Assembly: GCA_044433415.1 (NCBI GenBank)
Contig: JAWXTP010000008.1
Span: 1-47,089, forward strand
Direction: 5' to 3'
Origin: JAWXTP01 sp044433415
GTDB taxonomy: Bacteria; Bacteroidota; Bacteroidia; Bacteroidales; Rikenellaceae
DNA length: 47,089 nt
In this document: one piece after another, positions 16,440 through 24,563 of the stretch
How positions within the stretch are numbered: position 1 is the first letter of the stretch
Layout of the letters: every line of letters begins with the position of its first letter
Notes under the pieces: model-generated
Told to the model about the DNA's origin: nothing
Databases searched by the model: none
The model's input: only the letters and a program-made list of their open reading frames with translations
Made by a program: the position numbers and the translations under genes

Positions 16440-17327
16440 ATGAAGAAACTTTTGGTATTATCAGTTTGTATGTTTTTTTTCGTGCAAACCTATGCAGTAG
16501 AACCTTTGTGGCAAGGAAAAGGAAGGATAGTTATTAGTAGTGATGGTAATGAACATGACGATGATGACTGGGCAGCAACGCCTATGAGTCTAGCTATAAT
16601 AGCATCACGAAGTCTACAGGCAAATGTTCCTTTGTACACTTATAGTGACCATGTTTGGGGTAGTAGTAATGATTTTCCTAATAGGTTTGGACTAAGTGCC
16701 TATGAACACATGCATGTGAGTGCGTTAGGCTCAAAATATTGGTTTGGGTATGAAAATACAGAGTTTATCTGTGCTGTGGATAATCCCGAAAGAGCTTATG
16801 ATGCTATGGCACGTGAGATAAATTTGTCTTCTGAGGATAATCCTTTGTTTATAATTGCTGCTGGTCCTATGCAGGTAGTAGGCGAGGGGTTAAACCGTTC
16901 AGATACCACAAAACATAAGTATGTGACAGTAATTTCACATTCATTGTGGAATAATAAGCATTCAACAAACCCAAATGTAAAATGTGGCTGGGATCACCAT
17001 ACAGAAGGGTGGACTTGGGATCAAATGGAAGAGTCTTTCGAACAAGTGAATTTCTGTATGATAGCTAACCAAAATGGAGGTAAAGACTATCCTGGATTGT
17101 TTGCTCCAAAAGAAGATTTTGAGTGGATAAGAACTTCTTCTGCTAGGAATGACAGTAAATATAAAGTTGGCGCTTGGGACTTCTTGTATGAGAGAGTTGC
17201 TTGTTGTCAGAAAAAGAATGATAAGTATTTTGATGTTTCAGATTCAGGGATGTTGTTATTTTTGTTTTCGGGTATAGAAAAAACATCACCTCAAATTTTA
17301 GAAGAGTTTATGTGTGAAATGCCATAA
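16440..17327 (+). CDS. Secreted nucleoside-hydrolase-like protein
   Basis: A 295-residue protein with a signal peptide at about 1-19 (VCMFFFVQTYA). After the signal, GRIVISSDGNEHDDDDWAA resembles the N-terminal metal-binding Asp cluster of nucleoside hydrolases (D-x-D-x-x-x-D-D), and LFIIAAGPMQVV matches the later strand of that fold. The usual C-terminal His and Asp motifs are not obvious. Related proteins occur near polysaccharide-degradation genes in Bacteroidota. I infer an exported enzyme with a nucleoside-hydrolase-like fold; the substrate may not be a nucleoside. It is last in the meaB run. Confidence 0.5.
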   Translation: MKKLLVLSVCMFFFVQTYAVEPLWQGKGRIVISSDGNEHDDDDWAATPMSLAIIASRSLQANVPLYTYSDHVWGSSNDFPNRFGLSAYEHMHVSALGSKYWFGYENTEFICAVDNPERAYDAMAREINLSSEDNPLFIIAAGPMQVVGEGLNRSDTTKHKYVTVISHSLWNNKHSTNPNVKCGWDHHTEGWTWDQMEESFEQVNFCMIANQNGGKDYPGLFAPKEDFEWIRTSSARNDSKYKVGAWDFLYERVACCQKKNDKYFDVSDSGMLLFLFSGIEKTSPQILEEFMCEMP

Positions 17328-17453
17328 TATTTCTTTAAGTGGATTAATAAAATTTATAAAAGTTATTAGTGCCCGATAAAACAGTATCTATCATTCCGTT
17401 TTTTAGCAAAACCCACATCATATTTTAGAACTAGTTAGATAACGAGACGACCT

Positions 17454-17485
17454 ATTGTAGGGACAGCCCTTGTGCCTGCCCTCCA
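17454..17485. repeat. REP-like hairpin in an intergenic region
   Basis: The core AGGGACAG...CTGCCCT forms a short stem with one bulge. It is more GC-rich than its surroundings and resembles the small GTAGGG...CTGCCC repeats found between genes in many bacteria. One copy is in the window. Confidence 0.4.
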
Positions 17486-17519
17486 TATACGTACTAATAA
17501 TAAAAAAAACGGTTTAAAA

Positions 17520-17551
17520 TTTGCATTTATGTAATTTATAAGTTACCTTTG
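17520..17551 (+). promoter_or_regulatory. Promoter of the toxin-antitoxin pair, possibly leaderless
   Basis: TTTG at 17520-17523, a 20-base spacer and TACCTTTG at 17544-17551 match the Bacteroidetes consensus. The toxin ATG is at 17556, four bases after the box, so the transcript may have little or no leader. Confidence 0.65.
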
Positions 17552-17555
17552 CGTT

Positions 17556-17897
17556 ATGAAAGTAAGAGAGGTTATAACATACAAATCTTATTTTGAGGAT
17601 TTCTTCAAGGAGCAGACACCCAAAGTTAGAGATAAGATAATTAAGATATTAGATATTATAGAGCAGGTGGAGCGCATACCGACCACCTATCTCAAATATA
17701 TTGAGAGTACAGATGGACTCTTTGAAATAAGAGTACAGTTGGCGAGCAACATCTTTAGAATCTTCTGTTTCTTTGATAATGGCAAATTAGTTGTGTTATT
17801 ATCGGGATTCCAAAAGAAAACACAAAAGACACCTCGCAAGGAGATTGATAAAGCAGTCTCAATTATGAAAGAATATTATAATGAAAAAGGAAAATAG
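17556..17897 (+). CDS. HigB/RelE-family toxin (type II TA)
   Basis: A 113-residue RelE-superfamily protein. Residues GLFEIRVQLASNIFRIFCFF and GFQKKTQKTPRKEIDKA match the phage-derived Gp49-like HigB group, which cleaves mRNA on the ribosome. The toxin comes first and the antitoxin second, the order typical of HigBA. The antitoxin starts two bases after its stop. The family's basic catalytic residues are likely among the KKTQKTPRK cluster, but I cannot assign them with confidence. The gene appears intact. Confidence 0.85.
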   Translation: MKVREVITYKSYFEDFFKEQTPKVRDKIIKILDIIEQVERIPTTYLKYIESTDGLFEIRVQLASNIFRIFCFFDNGKLVVLLSGFQKKTQKTPRKEIDKAVSIMKEYYNEKGK

Positions 17898-17899
17898 CT

Positions 17900-18190
17900 A
17901 TGGAGACAAAGACATTAGACCAACTAAAGGATCAATATTATGGCTCAGTTGGTACAGAGAGTAGAGATACTTTAGAGCGTGAATTGGAGGCTCTACGCAT
18001 AGGTTTTAAGATACGTGAGGCACGAGAGAAGTTGGGGCTTACGCAAGCTCAACTTGCTGAACGTGTGGGTAAAAAGAGAGAGTTTATCTCTAAGATTGAG
18101 AACGATGGACAGAATATCACCCTCAAAACTTTATTCGAGGTTATCGAACAGGGATTGGGTGGTAAATTGGAGGTTAGCGTTGAGGTGTAA
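17900..18190 (+). CDS. HigA-type XRE antitoxin
   Basis: A 96-residue protein with an N-terminal helical stretch (METKTLDQLKDQYYG) that probably contacts the toxin, and an XRE helix-turn-helix at about 36-90 with LGLTQAQLAERVGKKREFIS. It should neutralise the toxin and repress the shared promoter by binding DNA. It starts two bases after the toxin stop. A degraded hairpin follows at 18232-18258. Confidence 0.87.
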   Translation: METKTLDQLKDQYYGSVGTESRDTLERELEALRIGFKIREAREKLGLTQAQLAERVGKKREFISKIENDGQNITLKTLFEVIEQGLGGKLEVSVEV

Positions 18191-18231
18191 ATTCGATTAT
18201 TTCTGTTAATATTATAGATCAAATCCCAAAA

Positions 18232-18258
18232 AAGAGAGCAACCTTTTGTGTCACTCTC
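18232..18258 (+). terminator. Truncated copy of the GTGACyCAAAAG hairpin
   Basis: GAGAG (18234-18238) can pair with CTCTC (18254-18258). The right half CTTTTGTGTCACTCTC matches the terminator at 6866-6912, whereas most of the left arm is missing. It lies between the antitoxin and the convergent sulfatase. Confidence 0.4.
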
Positions 18259-18300
18259 ATTAGTTTATCCATATTGATAGAACCTATAAAATAGGTGTTA

Positions 18301-19659
18301 TTATTTCTGAGTTTTAAAACTTTCTACCATTTCTGCATACATTTGTTTTAATTGGTTTGCTATTTTAGGGTATTCATTAATAAGATTCTTGCTTTCTGAA
18401 ATGTCGTTTTTTAGGTCATATAGCTCATAGTCATTAGTACCAAAATCAGACAAGAATAAGTGTTGCTTGTCAGGTTTACGATCGGGCATAAGAAGTTTCC
18501 ATCTTTCATTACGTATAGCCTTAAAGTCTTCGATATTTACTTGACCAATGTTGGTTACTTGTAGATAACAGAAGCTCTTACGAGCACTTTTATTACTCTT
18601 ACTAAAGATAAATTTAGTTTGGTCTACACCATCAATTATAACGTCGTCTCTCATCTCGTAACCGCATAGAGTAGCAAATGTAGGTGCTAAATCTATGCTT
18701 GCAATAAGACCATCTTTTCGAGTACCTTGAGGAATTTTCCCAGGAAGGCTCATTACACAAGGAGTTCTTGAACCACCCTCATAACATGAACCTTTGCCAT
18801 CGCGTAATGCGCCTCCGTCACCCCAGAAAATTTCACCACCTGGGTAAACATTAGCTGCTTTTTTACGATAGTTGTGTTGTGACCATGGGCCATTATCTGT
18901 CATATATATAATTAATGTATTTTCACGTAGTCCATTTTCTTCAAGGGTGTTTAAGATACGCCCAATTTCATAGTCAAGTTCCTCAACAGCATCGCCGTAA
19001 AGTCCACGATTTGATTTACCAATAAATTCTTCAGAAACTCCAATTCTATGATGTAGCATTGTGTGTGCCACATACAATAGGAACGGTTTTTCTTGATCTC
19101 TTGTTTCAATGAAGTTTATAGCCTTGTCTGTGTATAGGTGAGTCAACGTACTCATATCTGTAATAAGCTCCTTAGGGGTGTTGTTTTCGTGTATCTGTAC
19201 CTTACCTCCATCATTAGCTCCTAGAGTGCCAAAGTAATAATCAAAACCTTGTGCGTTTGGCATTTGTTCTATAACGGCTTTACGAGCAGATACATCCCAT
19301 TTACCTATGCAAGCAGTTTGATAACCTACACTTTTAGTCAATTCAGCAAATGTAACTTCTGATGCAGGCATATTTCTACCTCCGTTTCGAAGAGGGTAGC
19401 GTCCAGTTAAAAGTGCAGCACGCGATGGACCACTTACGTGTTGTGCATAACAATCAGTAAATACAGTTCCTTCGTCAGCCAACTTGTCCATTACAGGAGT
19501 GTGGTTTGTTGTGCTTCCCATAAATCCAAAATCAGCATACCCTTGATCATCTGTGAAAATGATAAGTATGTTTGGTTGTTCAGGTTTTGCAGCTAATAAA
19601 GAAGTAGATAAAGGTAGTAATACGGCTGAGCTTACTATTTTTGCATTTAGTTTCTTCAT
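18301..19659 (-). CDS. Sulfatase, S-type (serine precursor of formylglycine)
   Basis: A 452-residue exported arylsulfatase-family enzyme; a signal peptide covers about 1-23. Metal-binding DD is at 37-38 (FTDDQG). The modification motif reads SGPSRAALLTGR at 76-87, with Ser76 in place of Cys, so the active formylglycine must be made from Ser by an anaerobic sulfatase-maturating radical SAM enzyme, which is not in the window. YMTDNGPWS carries later metal ligands. The likely substrate is a sulfated glycan. It is the last gene of a four-gene run, 25 bases after the permease, which is unusual company for a sulfatase. Confidence 0.9.
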   Translation of the reverse strand: MKKLNAKIVSSAVLLPLSTSLLAAKPEQPNILIIFTDDQGYADFGFMGSTTNHTPVMDKLADEGTVFTDCYAQHVSGPSRAALLTGRYPLRNGGRNMPASEVTFAELTKSVGYQTACIGKWDVSARKAVIEQMPNAQGFDYYFGTLGANDGGKVQIHENNTPKELITDMSTLTHLYTDKAINFIETRDQEKPFLLYVAHTMLHHRIGVSEEFIGKSNRGLYGDAVEELDYEIGRILNTLEENGLRENTLIIYMTDNGPWSQHNYRKKAANVYPGGEIFWGDGGALRDGKGSCYEGGSRTPCVMSLPGKIPQGTRKDGLIASIDLAPTFATLCGYEMRDDVIIDGVDQTKFIFSKSNKSARKSFCYLQVTNIGQVNIEDFKAIRNERWKLLMPDRKPDKQHLFLSDFGTNDYELYDLKNDISESKNLINEYPKIANQLKQMYAEMVESFKTQK

Positions 19660-19684
19660 GATTTTATGTTTTTTATAGGTAATT

Positions 19685-20869
19685 TTAAGGAAGTATGCTT
19701 CTAATTCGTCTCCTTATAACAATGAAATTTATAATACTTATTGTAACATAGATAACTACACAAGATGATAAAATAGTCATTATATTTGTATTGCTAAATG
19801 TATATAGGTCTGAGAGTAATTCGGTGTATACTCCTCTAAGTAGAACGGCAATTATTATAGATGATAATATTATAACTAGATTTACAGCTCCTACAAATGC
19901 ATTATAAAGCATGGTAATTCGCCAAGGAGAATAACCTATAAGTATAAGAGTTTCTATCTTAGATGAATTTTTTTCTAACAGTATAAATAAGCTAAGTATT
20001 AATATATATATAGAAAGTAAGGTCACGATAAATCCTATACATAATACAATGATAGTGACAATACGAGCAATGTAAGCCATTTCTCCGTTGTTTAAAGCAT
20101 TGCCTTCAATGTCGTAATTCACGTCCTTAAAGTAAGTTAACATTTCCTTGTCAGAACTGTTAGAGACTTCAATAATTAGACGAGAGGGTTCTGTATTCTC
20201 TTTTGTGCTAAAATTATTGTTCGCCCAGCTCATAAAAGATTCTGGGACAAGAATAGTGTTTAACCTATTTGAGAAGCCTATGATTTGTCCTTTAAAAATA
20301 TCAGAAGAGCCTTTCCCTATAAGCCTTATATCAAATTTTACCTGAGAAATAACAGACTCTGAAAGTTTAGGTAAGTTGCGACTTTGTGAGAATCCAAAGT
20401 TGTAAAGATTCAGGTAGTTACGTGGAATGATAATAGGAATATCTGTATCTCCCTCTTCGAAACTCCATTCCGTTAAATCTATATCTATATATTCATTAGG
20501 AACAGACTCGAAAAAAAAATCAGATGATATTCCTGTATCGCCAATGCCTATACTTGCATATACACGGAAATCTGAGGATTTAAACCTACCTACACTTTTA
20601 ACAAAGGATTTAGACTCTATTTTAGCGATTTCTTTATCATCAAATGTATTGTTAGAAGATATGAAAGAGCCCAAAAGTGATACTTTTTTTGCGACAATAA
20701 GATAGTCATTTTTCATGAAGCTGTCACTTTGGTTAAAGATAGTCTGAGTGTCGATATAAAACTGAACTCCTAACAATAAAATTACAACCCCAAGCAAGTT
20801 TGCTAGTGAAAACCCTATAATTTGGGATTTGTTAATATTTTTCTTTAGTAATTTCCACAAAAGTTTCAT
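19685..20869 (-). CDS. FtsX-like ABC transporter permease
   Basis: A 394-residue membrane protein with a hydrophobic helix near 17-38, a large extracytoplasmic domain at about 40-265, and three helices in the C-terminal third, for example IVTIIVLCIGFIVTLLSIYI. This is the four-helix topology of MacB/FtsX permeases, which move or release lipoproteins or act by mechanotransmission instead of importing solutes. It pairs with the ATPase 24 bases upstream. The DUF4836 lipoprotein at the head of the operon could be its substrate or partner; this is inference. Confidence 0.78.
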   Translation of the reverse strand: MKLLWKLLKKNINKSQIIGFSLANLLGVVILLLGVQFYIDTQTIFNQSDSFMKNDYLIVAKKVSLLGSFISSNNTFDDKEIAKIESKSFVKSVGRFKSSDFRVYASIGIGDTGISSDFFFESVPNEYIDIDLTEWSFEEGDTDIPIIIPRNYLNLYNFGFSQSRNLPKLSESVISQVKFDIRLIGKGSSDIFKGQIIGFSNRLNTILVPESFMSWANNNFSTKENTEPSRLIIEVSNSSDKEMLTYFKDVNYDIEGNALNNGEMAYIARIVTIIVLCIGFIVTLLSIYILILSLFILLEKNSSKIETLILIGYSPWRITMLYNAFVGAVNLVIILSSIIIAVLLRGVYTELLSDLYTFSNTNIMTILSSCVVIYVTISIINFIVIRRRIRSILP

Positions 20870-20893
20870 GATTATAAAGTTAAGGAGATTGTT

Positions 20894-21541
20894 TTATAAA
20901 TGTAGCGTTTTATCGTACTGTATATTAAGATTATTACCTACAGATGTAGCAATAATCCCTGCGCCTTGTTTATGTGCTTCTTTGTAAAGGAGCTCAGCCA
21001 TAATGGTACCATTATCGGAGTCTAAATGACTTACAGGTTCATCTGCCAATATAAAGTGAAAAGGTTGACAAAGAGACCTTACAAAGGCTACACGTTGTTG
21101 CTCTCCGAGAGAAAGTTCGCCTACTTTTTGGTTGACCTTAGATTCTATACCTAAACTTTCTAGTAGGTGAAGTATCTCTTTTGGCTGTTTGAAATTTGTT
21201 AATCTATTTTTGAGTTCTATGTTCTCAATAACTGTTAATTCAGAAAATAAACGTAATTCTTGGAAAAGTATACTTAAATAACGTTTTCTATATTTTATCC
21301 ATTTGTTGACAGAAAAAGATGATATATCTTTTTGGTCAAATAATATAGAACCGTTATAGTCATTCCTAAGACCATAAAGAAAGTTGCAAAGAGAGGTTTT
21401 GCCTCTACCAGAGTTTGCTCTAATAAGACAACTCTCACCACGATTAATGGTGAGAGTGCTGTTCCAAATACCTGAAACCTCATTAGCTTTACTTTCTGTA
21501 AAATATTTTGGAGTCAGGTTATTTAATGTGATTTGGTTCAT
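20894..21541 (-). CDS. ABC transporter ATP-binding protein (MacB/LolD-like)
   Basis: A 215-residue ATPase. The Walker A region reads ANSGRGKTS at 42-50, with Ala in place of the usual first Gly. The signature is LSLGEQQR in place of LSGGQQR, and Walker B is FILADEP followed by the D-loop SHLD. Q-loop and H-loop positions are less clear, the end (IATSVGN) lacking an obvious His. It probably powers the FtsX-like permease encoded next. The deviations lie in conserved positions but do not necessarily abolish ATP binding. Confidence 0.85.
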   Translation of the reverse strand: MNQITLNNLTPKYFTESKANEVSGIWNSTLTINRGESCLIRANSGRGKTSLCNFLYGLRNDYNGSILFDQKDISSFSVNKWIKYRKRYLSILFQELRLFSELTVIENIELKNRLTNFKQPKEILHLLESLGIESKVNQKVGELSLGEQQRVAFVRSLCQPFHFILADEPVSHLDSDNGTIMAELLYKEAHKQGAGIIATSVGNNLNIQYDKTLHL

Positions 21542-21551
21542 ATATATTTAC

Positions 21552-23087
21552 CTATAGAGTTTTTACTAAATCCAAAAAGAATTTAAGAGAGTTAACATCA
21601 CTGTTATTCAAAATAACTTTAATATTTGCATCTCCATTAGTTGTATTGCCAGCTTCTAAGTATTTTAGCTCATTTAAAACAGGTCTTATTTTTCTTGGAA
21701 TTTGACGTGTCATACCCATTTTGTTAACAACATCTAATACTTCCCCAAAATTAACCATCATGTAAGAGTACTTATCTTCATAGCTTTTGTATGTGCTTGC
21801 AATAGAAGGGTTCTCTGTTTTGCCTATCTCTTGGTTTTTTTTGTTTGTCAAGTAGAATAAATCATCTTTGATACCAAAATAAATGCTTATATATCTAGAT
21901 TCGTAAGCATATTGATTTTCGTCTTTTTTTACAAATAATTTGTTGTTGATTTTTTTGTTATTATAGATAGCTTCTAAAGCATCAGCACCATTACTTTCAA
22001 TTTCAGCATAAGCTAATATAGAGTAGTCGCTCATGTTATTGATGTAAACAGGAGAAAATACAAAATCACCATTTATGGTTTTAACAAAATTTAGAATATC
22101 TTCTTTAGTTTGAGGGTCTTTAGCAAACTCTTTAGTAAATTCTTTGGTTTCTTCGATTTGTTTGCTGATTGCATCCCCTTTGACGTAATAAACTATAGCA
22201 GCTAAGGCATCGCCAGGTATCATTTTAAGAAGATTACCATTTAGTTCTTTAGTGTTTTTAAGAAGGTCAGCTAACATGTTTTTTAATTCAGCATCTTCAG
22301 TGTAATATGAAATATCTAAATTTACCTCTCCTTTGTCAAATCTAAGAGAACCTATAACATTTAAATTAGTGATATCGATATCTGACATACTGTTTAATGT
22401 TTTAAGTTGAGAGTTTATTTCTTTAGGTAATGATTTTACTGAAGATATTAATTTAATATCCCCGTCGAAAGAAAGCATTTTAGTAAAACCCTCGTTGTCG
22501 TATATGTTTTCAGGTTTTGATTGTTCAAATAATTTAGTTCCTATTTGAATTGCAGAATTTTCTTTATTTCCTGCTTCAACAACAATTAATACAGATTTAT
22601 CATCGTATAATAAGGCAGCATTATCTTGAGTAAATTCTGAATATTTGAAACCATCTGCCTCAACAGTTGCTTTTAGAGCCTCTTCATTAACCAACTCTTG
22701 AATTAATGCTTCAAATAGTGCTGTGTCGTTCATTTTAGCAACTAAACTCGGATTAAGTATTTCGCCACCTGTTAAGAACATATAAATAGGTGCATTAAGA
22801 TCAATACCAGCAATAGAAGGGTCGTCGATTATGCTGTTAAATAATGTTGCAGCTGAGCCTGACACTTTTTTATTGATAGTGTTTTTTACTTCATCCTTAT
22901 ATTTGTTGTTTTCAGGATTGTCTAAATCTGCTTTTTCATAAACAGAAGCGCAATTTATAGATATTAGCTGAGTAACATCTTTAGGGATTAGGCTAACATA
23001 ATCTTCTTTAGATACAGAAGAACAAGATACGATGCTAATTAGGATTATAACAAGTAATGCTAATTTGAGAGTAATTTTACTTTTCAT
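21552..23087 (-). CDS. DUF4836-family lipoprotein
   Basis: A 511-residue lipoprotein with lipidation Cys at residue 22 (ISIVSCSS). The sequence opens with YVSLIPKDVTQLISINCASV, typical of DUF4836 proteins of Bacteroidales, and contains repeated beta-alpha modules such as DGDIKLISSVKSLPKEI and GDALAAIVYYVKG. No enzymatic motif is seen and the family has no known function. It is the first gene of a run with an ABC ATPase (10-base gap), permease and sulfatase. A consensus promoter lies 45 bases upstream. I infer a cell-surface or periplasmic role linked to the transporter. Confidence 0.82.
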   Translation of the reverse strand: MKSKITLKLALLVIILISIVSCSSVSKEDYVSLIPKDVTQLISINCASVYEKADLDNPENNKYKDEVKNTINKKVSGSAATLFNSIIDDPSIAGIDLNAPIYMFLTGGEILNPSLVAKMNDTALFEALIQELVNEEALKATVEADGFKYSEFTQDNAALLYDDKSVLIVVEAGNKENSAIQIGTKLFEQSKPENIYDNEGFTKMLSFDGDIKLISSVKSLPKEINSQLKTLNSMSDIDITNLNVIGSLRFDKGEVNLDISYYTEDAELKNMLADLLKNTKELNGNLLKMIPGDALAAIVYYVKGDAISKQIEETKEFTKEFAKDPQTKEDILNFVKTINGDFVFSPVYINNMSDYSILAYAEIESNGADALEAIYNNKKINNKLFVKKDENQYAYESRYISIYFGIKDDLFYLTNKKNQEIGKTENPSIASTYKSYEDKYSYMMVNFGEVLDVVNKMGMTRQIPRKIRPVLNELKYLEAGNTTNGDANIKVILNNSDVNSLKFFLDLVKTL

Positions 23088-23131
23088 AATTTTAAATTTA
23101 TTAAGTTTTTATAAGGTGTAGCTTTGACCCT

Positions 23132-23163
23132 CAAATATATGAAAAAAATCGCTTTAAAACAAA
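23132..23163 (-). promoter_or_regulatory. Promoter of the DUF4836-ABC-sulfatase operon
   Basis: On the minus strand TTTG (23163-23160), 20 bases, then TATATTTG (23139-23132). The -33 box lies in the loop of the hairpin at 23142-23191. Confidence 0.65.
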
Positions 23164-23191
23164 TAATTAATTAGGTTTAAAGCGATTTTTT
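23142..23191 (-). terminator. Hairpin overlapping the next promoter
   Basis: AAAAAAATCGCTTTAAAAC (23142-23160) pairs with GTTTAAAGCGATTTTTT (23175-23191) apart from one extra A. It should end transcription from the DUF1016 gene while its loop carries the -33 box of the downstream operon. Confidence 0.7.
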
Positions 23192-23300
23192 ATAGTAATG
23201 ATATGTAGAGTTAAACTTTAATTTCTAGAAGTCTCTTACGGTAGTGAAAGAGGTTAACGAGTAAAATAATCTTGATTACTTAATTTGTATTATACTATTT

Positions 23301-24548
23301 TTATTCGTTTTCAATTAAGCTCAACAATTCCTGTTCAACCTCCTCGACAGTTGGTAAAGTAGATTTCAAATTATCGGGAATAGCCTTGCTTAGCTCATAA
23401 TCGCTCACGCCAATTGGTTGGTTGTATCCTGACAATGCATATTGAGCAACCACCTCATCCTTACCGCGGCATAGTAGCAGACCAATGGTTTTATTATCAT
23501 TCTCACCTCGTAACTTATCATCTACAATATTTATATAAAAATTTAATTGTCCTGCATATTCGGGTTTGAATGGTGTTGCCTTTAGTTCAACAACCACGTA
23601 AGCGTGAAGTTGAATATTGTATAGTATCAGATCTGCATAGAAGTCCGAGTCGCCAATTTGGAAGTGTCGTTGACGTGCTACGAATGCAAATCCGTTGCCC
23701 ATTTCTAGAAGGTACTTAGTTACGTGTGTCGCCAATTGAGACTCAATATCTCTCTCGTCAGCACTCTCCTTAGCTCCGACCAAATCGAAGATGTATGGAT
23801 CTTTGAGCAAGTAGTTTGCAAGGTCGCTATGCACAGCAGGGAGTGTGTTTTTAAAGTTGTTTACCTTGCCCTCTCTGATTTGTCTACTGTATAGGTCGTT
23901 CTTAATTTGAGACTTTAAAGAGGTGCTACTCCAACCGTTTTCGAGAGCTTGTTTCATATACCAATATCGCTGACCTAAAGGGAGTTTGCTATCCATCAGT
24001 GCCATATGTGATGCCCAATTTATAACTACGATTGGTGAAGTGATAAAACACATTTCTAATTGGGCAGGAAGCTCCTGCGCAATTAAAGTAGGGGTGTTTT
24101 CCGAGATTGTGGAATCCGCATTTTGACTATTGATTGCAATTTGGGCAGGAGCCTCCTGCCCAAATTCTGCCTCATTGATAAGTCGAACGCATGTGGTAGT
24201 TTCCTCGATAGATGTAAAGGTAGCGGTTCTATCAATCTCCGTAATGCGCTTCACCATATCAGCGTTATATTGCTTTGCGAATTGACACATATATTTCAGG
24301 CTACGAGGAGAGTAACCTTTCTTATCTGGATATTCAATTTTTAGTCGTTTTGAAATCTTGTCAATAACCTTTCCGCCCCAACCTAATTGATGTTGAAAAT
24401 AGGAAATGATATATCCAACTTTCCAATAGTGCAGGAGAGTCTGCGCGTTGGCTGCAACCACAACTTTAACTCTTGAATGTTCTATTTCTGAACCTATGAC
24501 GTTAATGAGCTTGTCGAAATTCTTTTGCTCTATATTCTGTTTTACCAT
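23301..24548 (-). CDS. DUF1016 (YhcG-like) PDDEXK nuclease domain protein
   Basis: A 415-residue protein. The N-terminal DUF1016_N domain includes YWKVGYIISYFQ and GYSPRSLKYMCQFA; the C-terminal half carries a PDDEXK nuclease core, with DFYADLILYN and, after a short strand, VVVELKATPF supplying the Asp and the E-x-K. Homologues are suspected restriction- or mobile-element-related nucleases, but the role is not settled. Between the domains, about residues 128-168, lies a Q/A/P-rich stretch with QEAPAQ and QELPAQ encoded by two palindromic DNA elements, described separately. The frame is intact across them. It has no partner genes and is flanked by a terminator, so it looks like a stand-alone accessory gene. 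Confidence 0.85.
   Translation of the reverse strand: MVKQNIEQKNFDKLINVIGSEIEHSRVKVVVAANAQTLLHYWKVGYIISYFQHQLGWGGKVIDKISKRLKIEYPDKKGYSPRSLKYMCQFAKQYNADMVKRITEIDRTATFTSIEETTTCVRLINEAEFGQEAPAQIAINSQNADSTISENTPTLIAQELPAQLEMCFITSPIVVINWASHMALMDSKLPLGQRYWYMKQALENGWSSTSLKSQIKNDLYSRQIREGKVNNFKNTLPAVHSDLANYLLKDPYIFDLVGAKESADERDIESQLATHVTKYLLEMGNGFAFVARQRHFQIGDSDFYADLILYNIQLHAYVVVELKATPFKPEYAGQLNFYINIVDDKLRGENDNKTIGLLLCRGKDEVVAQYALSGYNQPIGVSDYELSKAIPDNLKSTLPTVEEVEQELLSLIENE
24058..24084. repeat. Palindromic element B inside the DUF1016 gene
   Basis: AATTGGGCAGGA (24058-24069) and TCCTGCGCAATT (24073-24084) are reverse complements with one mismatch around the loop AGC. It encodes IAQELPAQL in the minus-strand gene. 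Confidence 0.75.
24138..24166. repeat. Palindromic element A inside the DUF1016 gene
   Basis: AATTTGGGCAGGA (24138-24150) and TCCTGCCCAAATT (24154-24166) are exact reverse complements around the 3-base loop GCC. It encodes FGQEAPAQI, read in the same phase as element B. Confidence 0.8.
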
Positions 24549-24563
24549 ACCATACCTCTAGTT

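Noticed and set aside
24428..24446. Third CAGGAG...CTGCGC palindrome in the DUF1016 gene
   Set aside because: The arms are poorly matched, the spacing differs and it encodes the normally conserved YW-IG region, so it may be ordinary coding sequence.
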